Shown: piece after piece, positions 43,464-53,754 of the stretch
How positions within the stretch are numbered: the first letter of the stretch is position 1
How the letters are laid out: every line of letters starts with the position of its first letter
Assembly (NCBI GenBank): GCA_030549175.1
Contig: JAUKUA010000002.1
Location: 5,518,001-5,582,000, forward strand
Length of the DNA stretch: 64,000 nucleotides
Source: Lasiosphaeris hirsuta
Taxonomy: Eukaryota > Ascomycota > Sordariomycetes > Sordariales > Lasiosphaeriaceae
Reading direction: 5' to 3'
Notes under the pieces: generated by a model
The model's input: only the letters and a program-made list of their open reading frames with translations
What the model was told of the DNA's origin: nothing
Database searches by the model: none
Program-made: the position numbers and the translations under genes

Positions 43464-45454
43464 ATGGTAATGACTCCTCCGCCACGGGCCAACATCGTTT
43501 GCCCGTCGCAGGCCCCGCCATCGGCCCCGCGCCGTGGCTCACAATTGATCGTTAGCTAACCAACTTTGCAATGAACAGGCGGTCATCCTCACATCTCAAA
43601 CCGACACTGTAAGTTTGTGCTGCCACAGACGTCACATGTACAGACAGCTAATCCTCTTTCTCTACCAGCTGGCGAAGTACATGTCGCTCGACCAGAAGGG
43701 CAATATTATGGCGGAGTACATCTGGATTGATGCCCATGGTGCCACTCGCTCCAAGTCCAGGGTAAGTTCACCCAACCATCAGAGCCTTCCCGAGACGGGT
43801 GTCAGGCATGTGCCAGCAACTGGCATCCCATGTGACGGCCCAGCGTCCTTTTCACGTCCAAATATCTAACAACATGATGTGCCTAGACCCTCAAGGACCA
43901 GAAATGGACGCCCGAGACCCTGCCCACATGGAACTTTGACGGTTCCTCCACAGGCCAGGCCCCAGGCGAGAACTCCGATGTCTACCTCAAGCCCGTTGCT
44001 GTCTTCGCCGTAAGCTCCCACACCTTATTTACCGTGAAAGGCGATACAAACGAATTGGGTTGGTGCTAACTGCCAGTGACTCAGGATCCCATCCGCCTCG
44101 CCCCGAATATCCTTGTCCTCGCGGAGTGCTGGGATCACGATGGTACCCCGAACAAGTTCAACTACCGCCACGAGTGCGCCAAGCTGATGGAGGCCCACGC
44201 CGTCCACGAGCCCTGGTTCGGCCTGGAGCAGTACGTATTTTTTTCTCACGGACTTATATACAACTCTTCGGTGGCAACATGCTGACATCATTTCTCTGCA
44301 GGGAGTTCACACTCCTCGACCTTAGCGATCGCCCTTACGGCTGGCCCGTCAATGTAAATCATCTCTTTCCATGCAGAAGCTGGGGGGCTGTCGGGATTCC
44401 GAACAACCCTCCTCCAGCATCGGGTTCGGTTCTAACAGTGCTGTAATAGGGTTTCCCTGCGCCTCAGGGCGAGTACTACTGTGGTGTTGGAACTGGAAAG
44501 TAAGTGCAATCATCGACCCATTAACTGGGACAACAACAACCCCTGCCACCCACCGCTTTACTGACACAGCTCTGAAGGGTCGTCCAGCGAGACATCATCG
44601 AGGCCCACTACAAGGCCTGCATGTATGCAGGCATCAACATCTCTGGCACCAACGCCGAGGTGATGCCGTGAGTAGCCTACGCCCCAATTTGTGACAAGAT
44701 GGACCAAAGACGCTAACCTGCGCCTTCAAAGTGCCCAATGGGAGTTCCAAGTCGGCCCCTGCGAAGGCATTGCAAGTGAGTAACAAATACCACAATACTT
44801 GATTCTGTGAAAGTAACCCAAGCTAACTCTTCAACAGTGGGTGACCATCTCTGGGGTACGTGAAAGAAACCCTCCCGATTCGAGCATCCTACCTCGCACT
44901 CGTTGATGAGACACGGAGCCTGGACTGTAGCTGCTCTCAGGCCTGGAATATGCTAACCTGTATTCTTTCAGTGGCCCGCTTCCTTCTCTACAGAATCTCT
45001 GAGGAGTTTGGCGCCAAGGTGTCACTGCACCCTAAGCCCATCCCCGGCGACTGGAACGGCGCTGGTCTCCACAGCAACTTCTCCACCAAGGAGATGCGTG
45101 TCGAGGGTGGCATGAAGCACATCGAGTCTGCCATCAAGAAGCTCGAGGGCCGCCACCAGGAGCACATTGCCGTCTACGGCGAGGACAACGAGAAGCGCCT
45201 CACAGGACGCCACGAGACTGGTGCCATCGACACATTCACCTGGGGTGTTGCCAACCGCGGCGCGTCCATTCGGATACCCCGTGAGGTCGGTGTCAAGGGA
45301 TATGGCTACTTCGAGGACAGGAGGCCAGCAAGCAATGCCGACCCATACCGTATCACTGGTATTATCATGGAGACGTATGTTTCAGACCACCAGCCGCAAT
45401 ACATGTATGCCAAGCTAACAACATCGCAGGGTCTTCGGGAGCGTCGAGGAGTAA
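43464..45454 (+). CDS. GLN1: Glutamine synthetase, 358 aa, 12 coding exons
   Basis: Exons: 43464-43466, 43579-43608, 43669-43761, 43887-44009, 44085-44230, 44302-44353, 44450-44499, 44578-44667, 44732-44775, 44838-44855, 44972-45374, 45430-45454; 1077 nt in frame. The first coding exon is the ATG alone. Signatures are [13 protein letters not shown] start (MAEYIWID), [20 protein letters not shown], beta-grasp, [14 protein letters not shown], and catalytic-domain motifs WFGLEQEFTLLD, GGMKHIE region, [11 protein letters not shown] and [15 protein letters not shown]. The protein catalyses ATP-dependent amidation of glutamate and is the central ammonium-assimilating enzyme; the eukaryotic form is a cytosolic oligomer. 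Length and all active-site blocks are normal. GATA motifs upstream suggest nitrogen control. Confidence 0.95.
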
Positions 45455-46557
45455 GCAGAGCATTGATGGTAGACTGGCCGCGTCGGATGACGCGGAGATC
45501 CTGAGGTCGGTATTCCCTTAAAAGGCGTGTGTGATTCAGGCGGAAGCGATGCAAGTTCATGGACTTTTGGTAGTGTGAGAGGGGATTCTGCTTCTTTGCC
45601 CCTTGCATAGTTTACCACAATTCGTCGATATTTGATGACCTTATGCGCATTCGGTGATAATGTCCTTTACCGATGAATGCGACCACGGCCCATGCAGATG
45701 TCCGTCTGCTGCCCGGATGACCAACCAACGCTGGTTGGAATCTGCCTTGGCTACTCTTTGGCTACTCTTTGTGTTTTTGCTGCAGCAACATTCCAATCGC
45801 AAAACACTCTTCTTCTGGGGTGTGCTCACTGCCAACACAGCTGATCCCGGAACGAATGCCTTGATGCATCCCTGCTTCTGGTTTCAGGTCAAGTCACGTG
45901 AATTTTCTTTGGAGTGGCAAGCCGACTCGCACGTGAGCTAGCGCATGATAGCAACGTCATGTGTGGCTGGTGTTTCTTGGCAGCGGACTCCCGGTGGACC
46001 TCGACTGTCAGGAAACCCCACCAGTGATGGTTCTTTGTGCCACATTATCTCGTCGTCACTCAAGGACCAGGACTCGGCTACCTGGTAACATAACACAAGG
46101 ATCCGATTGTGCGCGCCGGCAAGCCTGGTACCGATGATAGCAGCGGTGGATGACTAGGCCCCAAACGCGATTAAATAAGTTGCGACTGCCGGGACAAGTT
46201 TCCATGTACTCAACACAGGCGCGGCTCCATGGTGGAGCCGACTGAATCCTCCTCTTTTCTTCATGCCAGCAAAAGAAGCCTCGGTGCCCAATGCCAAACG
46301 GGCGAGCGCGCATAGCCGGCATGGCGCCTATTACAAAGCGGCAGTTGTGTCGCAGATGCTGCAAATGTGCGTTGGTGGTACCACTCCACTACCGGATGTT
46401 CTCACTTTTTGAACAGGGCGAAGACTTCACCAAATCATCAGAGGGAGGAGGTCCTTTTGATGCCCTGGTCAGCTTTAAGATCCCGTAGAGCTCGCTGGAT
46501 TTCACCTCGATAATTTGACCAACCTGTTCTTCTCCCACAGAAAAAAAAGGGCAAGGT
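45455..46557. other. Intergenic, no supported gene
   Basis: 1.1 kb between glutamine synthetase and the inverted-repeat unit. Nothing recognisable. Confidence 0.5.
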
Positions 46558-46697
46558 AGTCCCACGCTAACAAAGTATAGGATACATATTTCCCACAAGC
46601 AGGGAACTATCCATCTTTCCCACCACACTCAAATAACATTAGGTTAATTACCTGCTAGCCCAGCCACCAAAACACCCCCTGTATTCCTGCAAATTCC

Positions 46698-46780
46698 TTA
46701 GTCCGTTAGCATCAAGTCGGGTCTTATCCACTACCGCACTCGATCGTGCGCCCATCACCTGATACTACTACCCCTTCGGC
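46698..46780. repeat. Subterminal direct repeat, left copy
   Basis: Matches 48490-48568 in the same orientation; the shared end is ctgatactaccccttcgg (one copy has an extra act). It lies directly inside the left inverted repeat. Confidence 0.6.
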
Positions 46781-47024
46781 CCTCAGTTGACAGGATGGTG
46801 GCGTTTCCGCTGAGATTTGGTCCGAGTTGAGCAGGAGCATGTTGTCCCCGGCTTGGAGTCAGTTATTTCGGCGATTTCCGAGCATTGAACGCCTGAGCCG
46901 CGGCGAGTACTTCGGACTCGAGAGAAGCGGTAGCTGGACTCTTCGCGCTCACAGGGTACGTCGGTGACTTCTAAGCCCCCTTCGAAAAAAATAGTCTGGC
47001 CACGTCTGATAACGGTTTTGGTTG

Positions 47025-48161
47025 CTAGGAGTCCAACGTAGGGTGATTTTGCCTCCCTCCCCCCCGCTTATCGAGTTTGTCTGCCGAATCTACCAGCTTA
47101 CGGAGTACCGGGAGTTGGTAATACATCCCGAAGTTATCCTCCCACGTCTTAGTAGGATGTGCCAGAAAGGTGTGCACAGCCTCAAGCGCCGAGAATGGGT
47201 CCGAAAAGCCCTCAATTATGGAGCCGTAGGCGTCAAGCTTCTCAACAGTGGCTACCAACGCGGCAACTGACTCTGTGATGCCCAGAAGCTCGGTCTCAGA
47301 GTTCGAGATGCACTGCTTTAGGCTGAATCTTTTGACGATCCAGGCCTTTTCAGCTTCGCTCGGGCCATCCGATCCCAGTGTGATCGGGATCTTACATACA
47401 ACGCCATACCCACCTAGGGTTTCCAAATTTCCGGGGATTTTTTCGCTCCAGGCGGGGCCCAATCCATCTGTGTAGAAGACGTTTCTAAGCTTCCCATCAA
47501 CATATATCGGCTCATTAGAAGCCACTTCGGCTCTTCCAACCGTAGCCTTGCCACTATCGATGATGACCTTTATGTTTGGGCCTGTAGTCGCAGCAACTGG
47601 GGCCTCTGAAGTCTTGATAGAGGACTCAAGACTGGACGTTGAATCCTCTGAAGGTTTGATTGTGGCCTTAAGAGTTCAGATCAGGGCTATGGTAGCTTCG
47701 GTTGACGCGTCAGAGACGCTCAACACGCTGTTCGAGAGGGTCTTCGATGCTAGATTTGAATCCTTCAACAAGACCTTTGGAATCTCAAAAAAGAGAGTCG
47801 AAGGGCTAATCGAGGGCTCTGGGCCGACATTCAAATGCCCTAAAAACGAATCCAAAGGGCTTATCGAGCTGCGTGAATCCTTCGGCATGAGGCCAGAGAT
47901 GCCTAGTGAGGGACCCTCTAAGGTCTCCGGTTAGTTTATTGAGGCGCTGGAGGCTTTTTCTGACACGGCCGGGGCAAGGTCGGGAAGGGGGCTTGAAGGG
48001 ACCTCTGGGGGGGTTTTAGGCCGGGCGCTGGGCTCGCTAAGTTTCGCCCGTTTTGTCGCTTGAGGCGGCTCAGGCGGCTCAGGCGGCTCAGGCTCGGAGC
48101 GATTTCCGCGGAAAATACTCTAAATACGCTTCGAGCTGTTGGTCTAGCCGTGGACGTCCAT
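47025..48161 (-). pseudogene. Unrecognised gene inside the inverted-repeat unit, stopped four times
   Basis: One frame runs from ATG 48161 to TGA/TAG near 47025 (378 codons) without any phase change. It is broken at TAG 48146-48144, TAG 48122-48120, TAA 47933-47931 and TGA 47678-47676; each could come from CAG, CAG, CAA and CGA by C-to-T. The N-terminus has EPEPPEPPEPP repeats (a 9 bp DNA repeat at about 48066-48092) and a basic TKRAKLSEP stretch, then Ser/Thr-rich sequence. The C-terminal half is globular: VDGKLRNVFYTDGLGP, LGGYGVVCKIPI, ISNSETELLGITESVAAL. The spacing of YTDG and SETELLGI faintly recalls an RNase H fold, but this is only an impression. Function unknown. Confidence 0.55.
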
Positions 48162-48489
48162 TCTGATGCTAAAATCAGAGTTAGATATAGATTTCGTGTG
48201 ATGAGAATGAGTAGACCCTTATTGCCTTGCGGTTTGGCTGGGTTGGCTGGTTGACAGACGTGGTTGAAGACTGGGTGGGAGAGAGATGATGGCGGGGGTA
48301 GAGGTGAACTTCCTGGGCGCTACGATTGCCACGAGGAAAAGCGCGCCAAATTGGTGGGGTGAGAGGTGAGCTTACTGGATGCGATTGCAAAGAGGAAAGC
48401 GCACAAAACTGGCGGGGTGAATATTTCTTCGCATTAGAGAACCGAACGGTATTGAAGAGCCGACCGGCATTGCCAGCTACCAGCACTTG

Positions 48490-48568
48490 TCTAGTCCCCT
48501 GGTATCGAGTCAGGTTTTATCTGACTACCGCCGTCGATCGCGCATGCCGCCTGATACTACCCCTTCGG
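48490..48568. repeat. Subterminal direct repeat, right copy
   Basis: Second copy of 46698-46780, same orientation, although the neighbouring arms are inverted. Confidence 0.6.
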
Positions 48569-48788
48569 TCAAAGCGGGAGATGGAAATGTGTACATACAG
48601 GCCAGCAGCAGAAAGGACATTCGGACCGAGGAACTTGTAGGAATACGGGAGGGCGTTTGGGTGGCTGAGCTGGCAGGAAACTTGAACCCAATGTCATCAA
48701 GTTTGGTGGGAAAGATGGATAGTTCCCTGAATGTGAGAAATATGTATCCTGTACAATCTAATCCTGGTTTGTTTGTTAGCGCGGGACT

Positions 48789-50162
48789 CAGATTAAAAAA
48801 CGCCTCTTAAAGTACCAGCCATGCCTTTTGAAATTGTCGCATAACCGGCATATGGGTATAAGAGTAGTGTAGCAACACAGAGTAGAAGGATTTCCTTTTG
48901 CCAAAAAATATGTCATAGAAATTCTAGAAATTCCCGTTTTGATGCTACAAAGGCTTTGGATCAAAATCATACATGCCTTTCGACATGCCATTTTTTTATT
49001 TTTTTATTTTTTATTTCTTTTCATAATTTAAAGCCTTGTCGAGGCTTCAGTATTCCTCTTGGCGTGACCAATGGGACCTTTGACGTCGAGCATTGGTGGA
49101 GGTCGTCCTCATGAATGAATCTTGAATCTTCGTAGTCTGCAAAAAGAACATAATTTCAAGCCTCCAGAATAAAATTCGTATTTGAGCACGGTCTAGCCCA
49201 AGCCGGAGCTGAAGAAAGGGAGCAGCGGAATGGGGAAAGGGGCTGACACGGCACTCAGCACCACCCGTGCAGCCGGGCTTGCTTGTGTTACGTAAGCGAA
49301 TATCATTGGCCAGCCATTCCCAAGAAGGAAGGCGGGCTCGTTACCCCGCCCTCTACCCACAATCGCGGGCACAGGCCAGAGATTATTCCAACGTCAGTGC
49401 AACTCGAGCGAAAACAGAACACGAAAGATGTAGAGACGACAAGATAGGTAAAACCAAGGGATATAACAAGACTCCTAGCGAGCCGACACCGGCCATCGAC
49501 GTTGATCCCAGTATCGAACACGCGCTTCGCCCATTCAATTCTTAATCTTTTATACGCTTGGCTAATCATCGCTCCAGACTCTCTTTCCACGACTCGTCGC
49601 CATCTGTCCATCTACTGCATCTAGAGCTGTGACACCCAAAGATACCGCGCCACCCTCCCCGTCGCTCTTTTTTTCACGGTTAGATACGGTCTAGATTCAG
49701 CCCCGCTCGTGATGCCAATACGACGTTCAGCCCCAGGGAAACCACCACAGCCATTGTCATCATAGGTCGACACAATGATCGGCCACGGCGCTGGGAACTA
49801 CTGCACGCATCACTGCTCGGGCCAATTCCCAGGCTGGATTACCTATCAACGGCAGGAAAGCAACTGATCTATCAACAGGTTGACTGGCCCGGTCACTGCC
49901 GAATTGGTCAAAATTTCTATCCCGGGCGTCTCGGTCGTTGTATGTTGAGAAGTATGACTTATTTCTAAAGCCAAATACCCTATCGACCACACGGCTGCCT
50001 GAATGGCTTGACAGAGCCGGGAGGGATGGGTTGCCGCCATCGAGCATAGGGCTACGGGCAAGCGTGGATAGGGATCGCTTGCTACAGCCCGACGTGATGA
50101 AGCCGGGCGTAGTGGCCTTGGCTGTATTGATGCTCACGTCGTCATAGTTGTTGAAGTAGTAG
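48789..50162. other. Intergenic, no supported gene
   Basis: 1.4 kb. A long T/A tract lies at about 48990-49020. Short frames on both strands near 49270-49610 and 49760-50160 lack support. Confidence 0.5.
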
Positions 50163-51304
50163 TTATTGCTTGTTGGCAGAGGCGAGAATAGCGGCATAGG
50201 GGACGGCAATGTTGGGTTGGCGGCTGGCCCTGGGATGGCAAAGTTAGAATCTTGTAGGGTACATGTAGAAATGAATAAACCAAAGCGTACTCAACGCGCG
50301 GTCGAGTAAACTCGTCCGAGAGGCCCTCATGGTCCTTGATCAAGTCGGACAGCCACAGTTTAATCTCCCCACCAGGCGTAGAGAGCGGCTCCTGTTGCAC
50401 AACCGTCTTGATAGCCCCATCCACCATAGTGAAGACCGAAACAAATGAATTTTGGGCCAGTCGCTGCATCTATCGACCCGGGAGAGCAATCTGCACGGTT
50501 ACTACGGTTTGGACCTCGTTCGGGTGCTTGGCGATGAGTTGGGCGTATTTGCTCGCGCCTTCGTGATCGCCATTGAAGAAGACGACGAGGCAAGTGGGGG
50601 AGGTCGTGTTCTTGCCAGCCCTTCCAAATGCGATAGCACGGCGGGGTGCGATAACGTTGGGATAGTTGCTAGTCTGAATACCAAGGGCTAGCGGGCCGAC
50701 AGGCTTGTCGAGTTGACCAAGGGATTCCAGACCGCGTCTCATAAGGTAGTACAGTCGCAGTGGATCTCTACCACTGCCGCTTCATATAGAGTAGCATTTA
50801 TTGTCGTAAGCTTTCCGGCCGATGGGTCAAACTCCTATAGGAAACGTACTGTTAGATAAGTAGCCGGAGACGATCCAAATTGTACTGCCCGACGCGAAGA
50901 GAAGGGTTGCTCGATTATTTACAAAAGGGATTCCTGAGCTTTGGTGAGGAGAGTGTCTACTGATAAACATAGCAAGATTTTGCAGTTCAGGAAAACCGCC
51001 CTCGATACGACGGTGGTCGCCACGGTTAACGGTGAATTCGAAGTGTGATGCGTCGTCAGCTGAAGGCGGTGCAACCTGAAAACAGTAGAGGGCAGCAAGG
51101 ACTTTGTCGAGAGGCTCTGGCTTGTCCGGGTCGAGACCAAGCCAAAAGGGACGAGTAGAAGGTGTGGGGGGCGTAGAAGACGCAGAAGGCGCCGAGGGTA
51201 TCAAGGCGGCCTAAGTAGTATTTATATTAGTTCCCATCTTCCGCCATCGCGTTGACCTCGCAGCGATAGGAGACACTTACCATTGTGGGTTTCAAAGGCG
51301 CCAT
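50163..51304 (-). pseudogene. Orphan gene of unknown family, frame kept but three stops
   Basis: Four exons fit canonical splice sites: 51304-51281, 51210-50886, 50834-50291, 50229-50163 (960 nt, 319 aa plus stop). The start MAPLKPTM and the end EASRQPNIAVPYAAILASANKQ look like real termini. Internal blocks include PDKPEPLDKVLAALYCFQ, HFEFTVNRGDHRRIEGGFPE, RLYYLMRRGLESLGQLDK and LVVFFNGDHEGASKYAQL. Stops are TGA 50829-50827, TGA 50784-50782 and TAG 50472-50470, all compatible with C-to-T at CGA or CAG. No signal peptide or membrane span is seen. I do not recognise the family. Confidence 0.55.
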
Positions 51305-52218
51305 GTTGTCCTTTTATTGTTTGGCATGCAGGAGAGACAATGTGCGCGGAGGGCACAATTTGTAAAGAATAAGGAAGAAAGAAATAACGCGCCTTGGGCC
51401 AGCAGGGACAAATGCTCTGCCGCAGCACCCTTCACTCTTGGAAGCGGGGCGGGGCCCATGATCTTGTCCGAAGATGTTTATGGTGGTAGATTCGAGGCAC
51501 CTGTATCGCGCGTTAGAGAGTCCAACTGTGCGTCATGGAGCTCTAAACGCCCTAATGAGGAAAGATGGCGCGCTGAAAAATCGTGGGTGAGGGTACCTTC
51601 CACACTTATGTCATGTGATACCCCGTGGCATCACCCAGATGGCTCTAGCATGGCTGTCCGGCTACAGCTGCAGGAAGCCCCTGCCGTATATTCCATTTCT
51701 TTCCCTCCCCCATGCATTATGCCTATAGGGTATCAAGAAAATAATTTTTGAGTATGTGGAATAGTATCCCAGCATGGGGGTTTACGATGTGATGAAGAGA
51801 AGAGCCTGAGAATAATACAACAATCTTAGAGTGACATTTTGACCGCTGCCGCACCGTGTGGGTAAAGTGAGCCTATGCCAGTCCGCTTCAAATCACACTT
51901 GGCGTTCGTAGCTAAGGTAAACAGTGGAAGCACATTCGCAACTAAGCAGTGTACAAGGCACCCAGAGCAAACGATTCGCAACAAGACCACATACGCGGCC
52001 AATCAGCTACGCACAAGAAAAAGAACCTTACTCCCAAAAGATGGAGGCTTTTCTTCGTCCCATCACCATGATCTGGTACCATCAGTCACTCAGCATAGAG
52101 GAGCAGATTGTTCGAGGTCTTACAGAATGTACGTCACTTCCCTCTATCCCGGCCTCGGCGACAAGATAGGGGATGCTGCTGCTAATAATGAGATTTAGAT
52201 GCCCTTGGCTGCCTTTAC
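51305..52218. other. Intergenic between two orphan pseudogenes
   Basis: No supported gene. The minus-strand gene upstream seems to continue through an intron donor at 52218 (GTAAAG), but the next exon could not be found. Confidence 0.4.
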
Positions 52219-53072
52219 CTTGGTGGCGCTCCGGCCCCGTTAGTAACTCTACAAAACCCATGCATGATCCCTATTAGTCTCCTTGCGCCGCGCTTGATGA
52301 GGCTAACCTGGTCCTTGGGCTTAGCGTAATAATGGAGGTCCCAAGGAAGCAGCGGACCCGGAGAGGAAATGCAATGGTGGAGTAGGGCTGGAGGAGAGAT
52401 ACTGCCGACCGGAACGTACTCAGCTAGAACATGATCGGTACAAATCCTCGATGACAGCAATATAAACCCCGTTTCACACAACAGTGATATTATGCCACTT
52501 CCGCTTCTGGACGACCGCCTGGGGAATGCGGCCGTGTTCTCTCGTAATCGGGTCTCAAGCTACCCGAGTACAGACACACATGAAGCAAGAGCTGTGCCAA
52601 GGACTTGTATTGCCCTGTCTACGATTGGCCTGCCTCGACCAATGATTGTATTCTGCTCGCTGATCTCGGTAAGGTGAGCCCGATACTTGGCCTCCAGCTG
52701 CTTGCGTGTGAATCGGCGACTGTACCTCACCTCTCTGACTAGCGTAGAGAAGGGAAGAGGAATCCACACAAGTCCCGGAGCGCGAAATCGGGCTTGCTGG
52801 AGCGTGTTCAGAAGCATACACCGGCCAGCCAGCGCAGGACCAACACTGGCGAACTAGGGAGCTGTTACAAGCAAACGTCAGTTGAGATAGTGTCCCCTAC
52901 GCGGCACAAATAGGAGGGGGTCTGCCCAACTTGGGATGGCTGCGCGAGTGGCAGCAGCCAGTGGTCAACCTCGATATTCAGCGTGCTACCGACACCGTCG
53001 TAAACAATCGTCGTGTTTTCAAAGAGGTTGGTGAGGGCGACCCTCGCGTAGAACAACAGCACGGTGTATAGC
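52219..53072 (-). pseudogene. Second orphan gene fragment of unknown family, one in-frame stop
   Basis: Exon 53072-52901 (after a TATAG acceptor) and exon 52853-52219 join through a 47 bp intron. They read LYTVLLFYARVALTNLFENT, VDHWLLPLAQPSQVG, FASVGPALAGRCMLLNTLQQ, RFRAPGLVWIPLPFSTLV and RRFTRKQLEAKYRAHLTEIS. TAG 52562-52560 then interrupts the frame, which continues as LETRLRENTAAFP ... AEYVPVGSISPPALLHHC, LPWDLHYYAKPKDQVSLI. A further donor (AG/GTAAAG) ends the stretch. Start and end exons were not identified. Same strand and style of decay as the orphan at 50163-51304; the two may have been neighbours in one locus. Not recognised. Confidence 0.4.
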
Positions 53073-53754
53073 CTATAGAGAATGAAACGAGGTAGCAATT
53101 TACAAAATTTCACTTGCAAAAGTAGGAAGCTTGAACGAAACAGCAAATTGACTGTCACCTAGGGCCTAGTAGACAGTGGGGGCTGGATGACGGGGTTCGC
53201 ATCCTTCGTCCCTGCAAGCCAGGTCCCCCCTCCCCCAACTGCATACCAGAGCCTCCGTCTATTTTCGCAATGCACACGCCATTGGTCGACCGATACCCAA
53301 CATCGTCCCCTTGCCCAGAGCCCTGCAGTTCTTCATGTGCTCTCCTACCGAGAAACTCTTTGTGGAATTCCATGCGGCGCAGAAACAATGCCATTGGATG
53401 CACATCTCTGGCATGAGTTTTCAGCGCAGGGACCGGGCAAGGTAAGGCTCCTCGCCCGTCAGCCCCCCCCCCCGCCTTACTGTCTCAAGTGGCTCAGCTG
53501 GGGCATTTGGTCTGTTGGTTCTGGTTCTGCCATTTTTGCTGTAGAAATGCACTGTGTTTTGGAATTCTTTTCAGCCAACAAGCGTCGCGGACATGAAGAG
53601 CACTGACAAAGTCAGGATGTGCATTCATATATTTTCTCTACCAATGGCGCACAACTCCTAGGACTTCCCTGTTCGGCATCATATTCTCGATCCATTGTAT
53701 TCCTGAAAATTGTTGCCGCAACACGACAACAGCCGCAGCCTGCCTTCGCCCATC
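53073..53754. other. Intergenic, no supported gene
   Basis: The upstream region of the secreted-protein gene; possible first exon of the orphan gene on the minus strand, not resolved. Confidence 0.4.

Larger units (their letters stand above)
46558..48788. mobile_element. Candidate transposon-like unit bounded by about 140-160 bp inverted repeats
   Basis: 46558-46697 and 48630-48788 are imperfect inverted copies. The best block, ggatacatatttc...gggaactatccatctttccc, is nearly identical, and the outer ends share agtccc-cgctaacaaa. One arm has an extra 14 bp. Between them lies one minus-strand reading frame (47025-48161) with only transition-type stops. Both the bounded structure and the RIP-like decay point to a repeated mobile sequence. 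The transposase class is not recognised, and no clear target duplication was found. Confidence 0.55.

Noticed and set aside
49267..50160. Overlapping frames on both strands
   Set aside because: No domain, no coherent exon structure, and the minus-strand frame overlaps the 3' end of the orphan pseudogene in a different phase.
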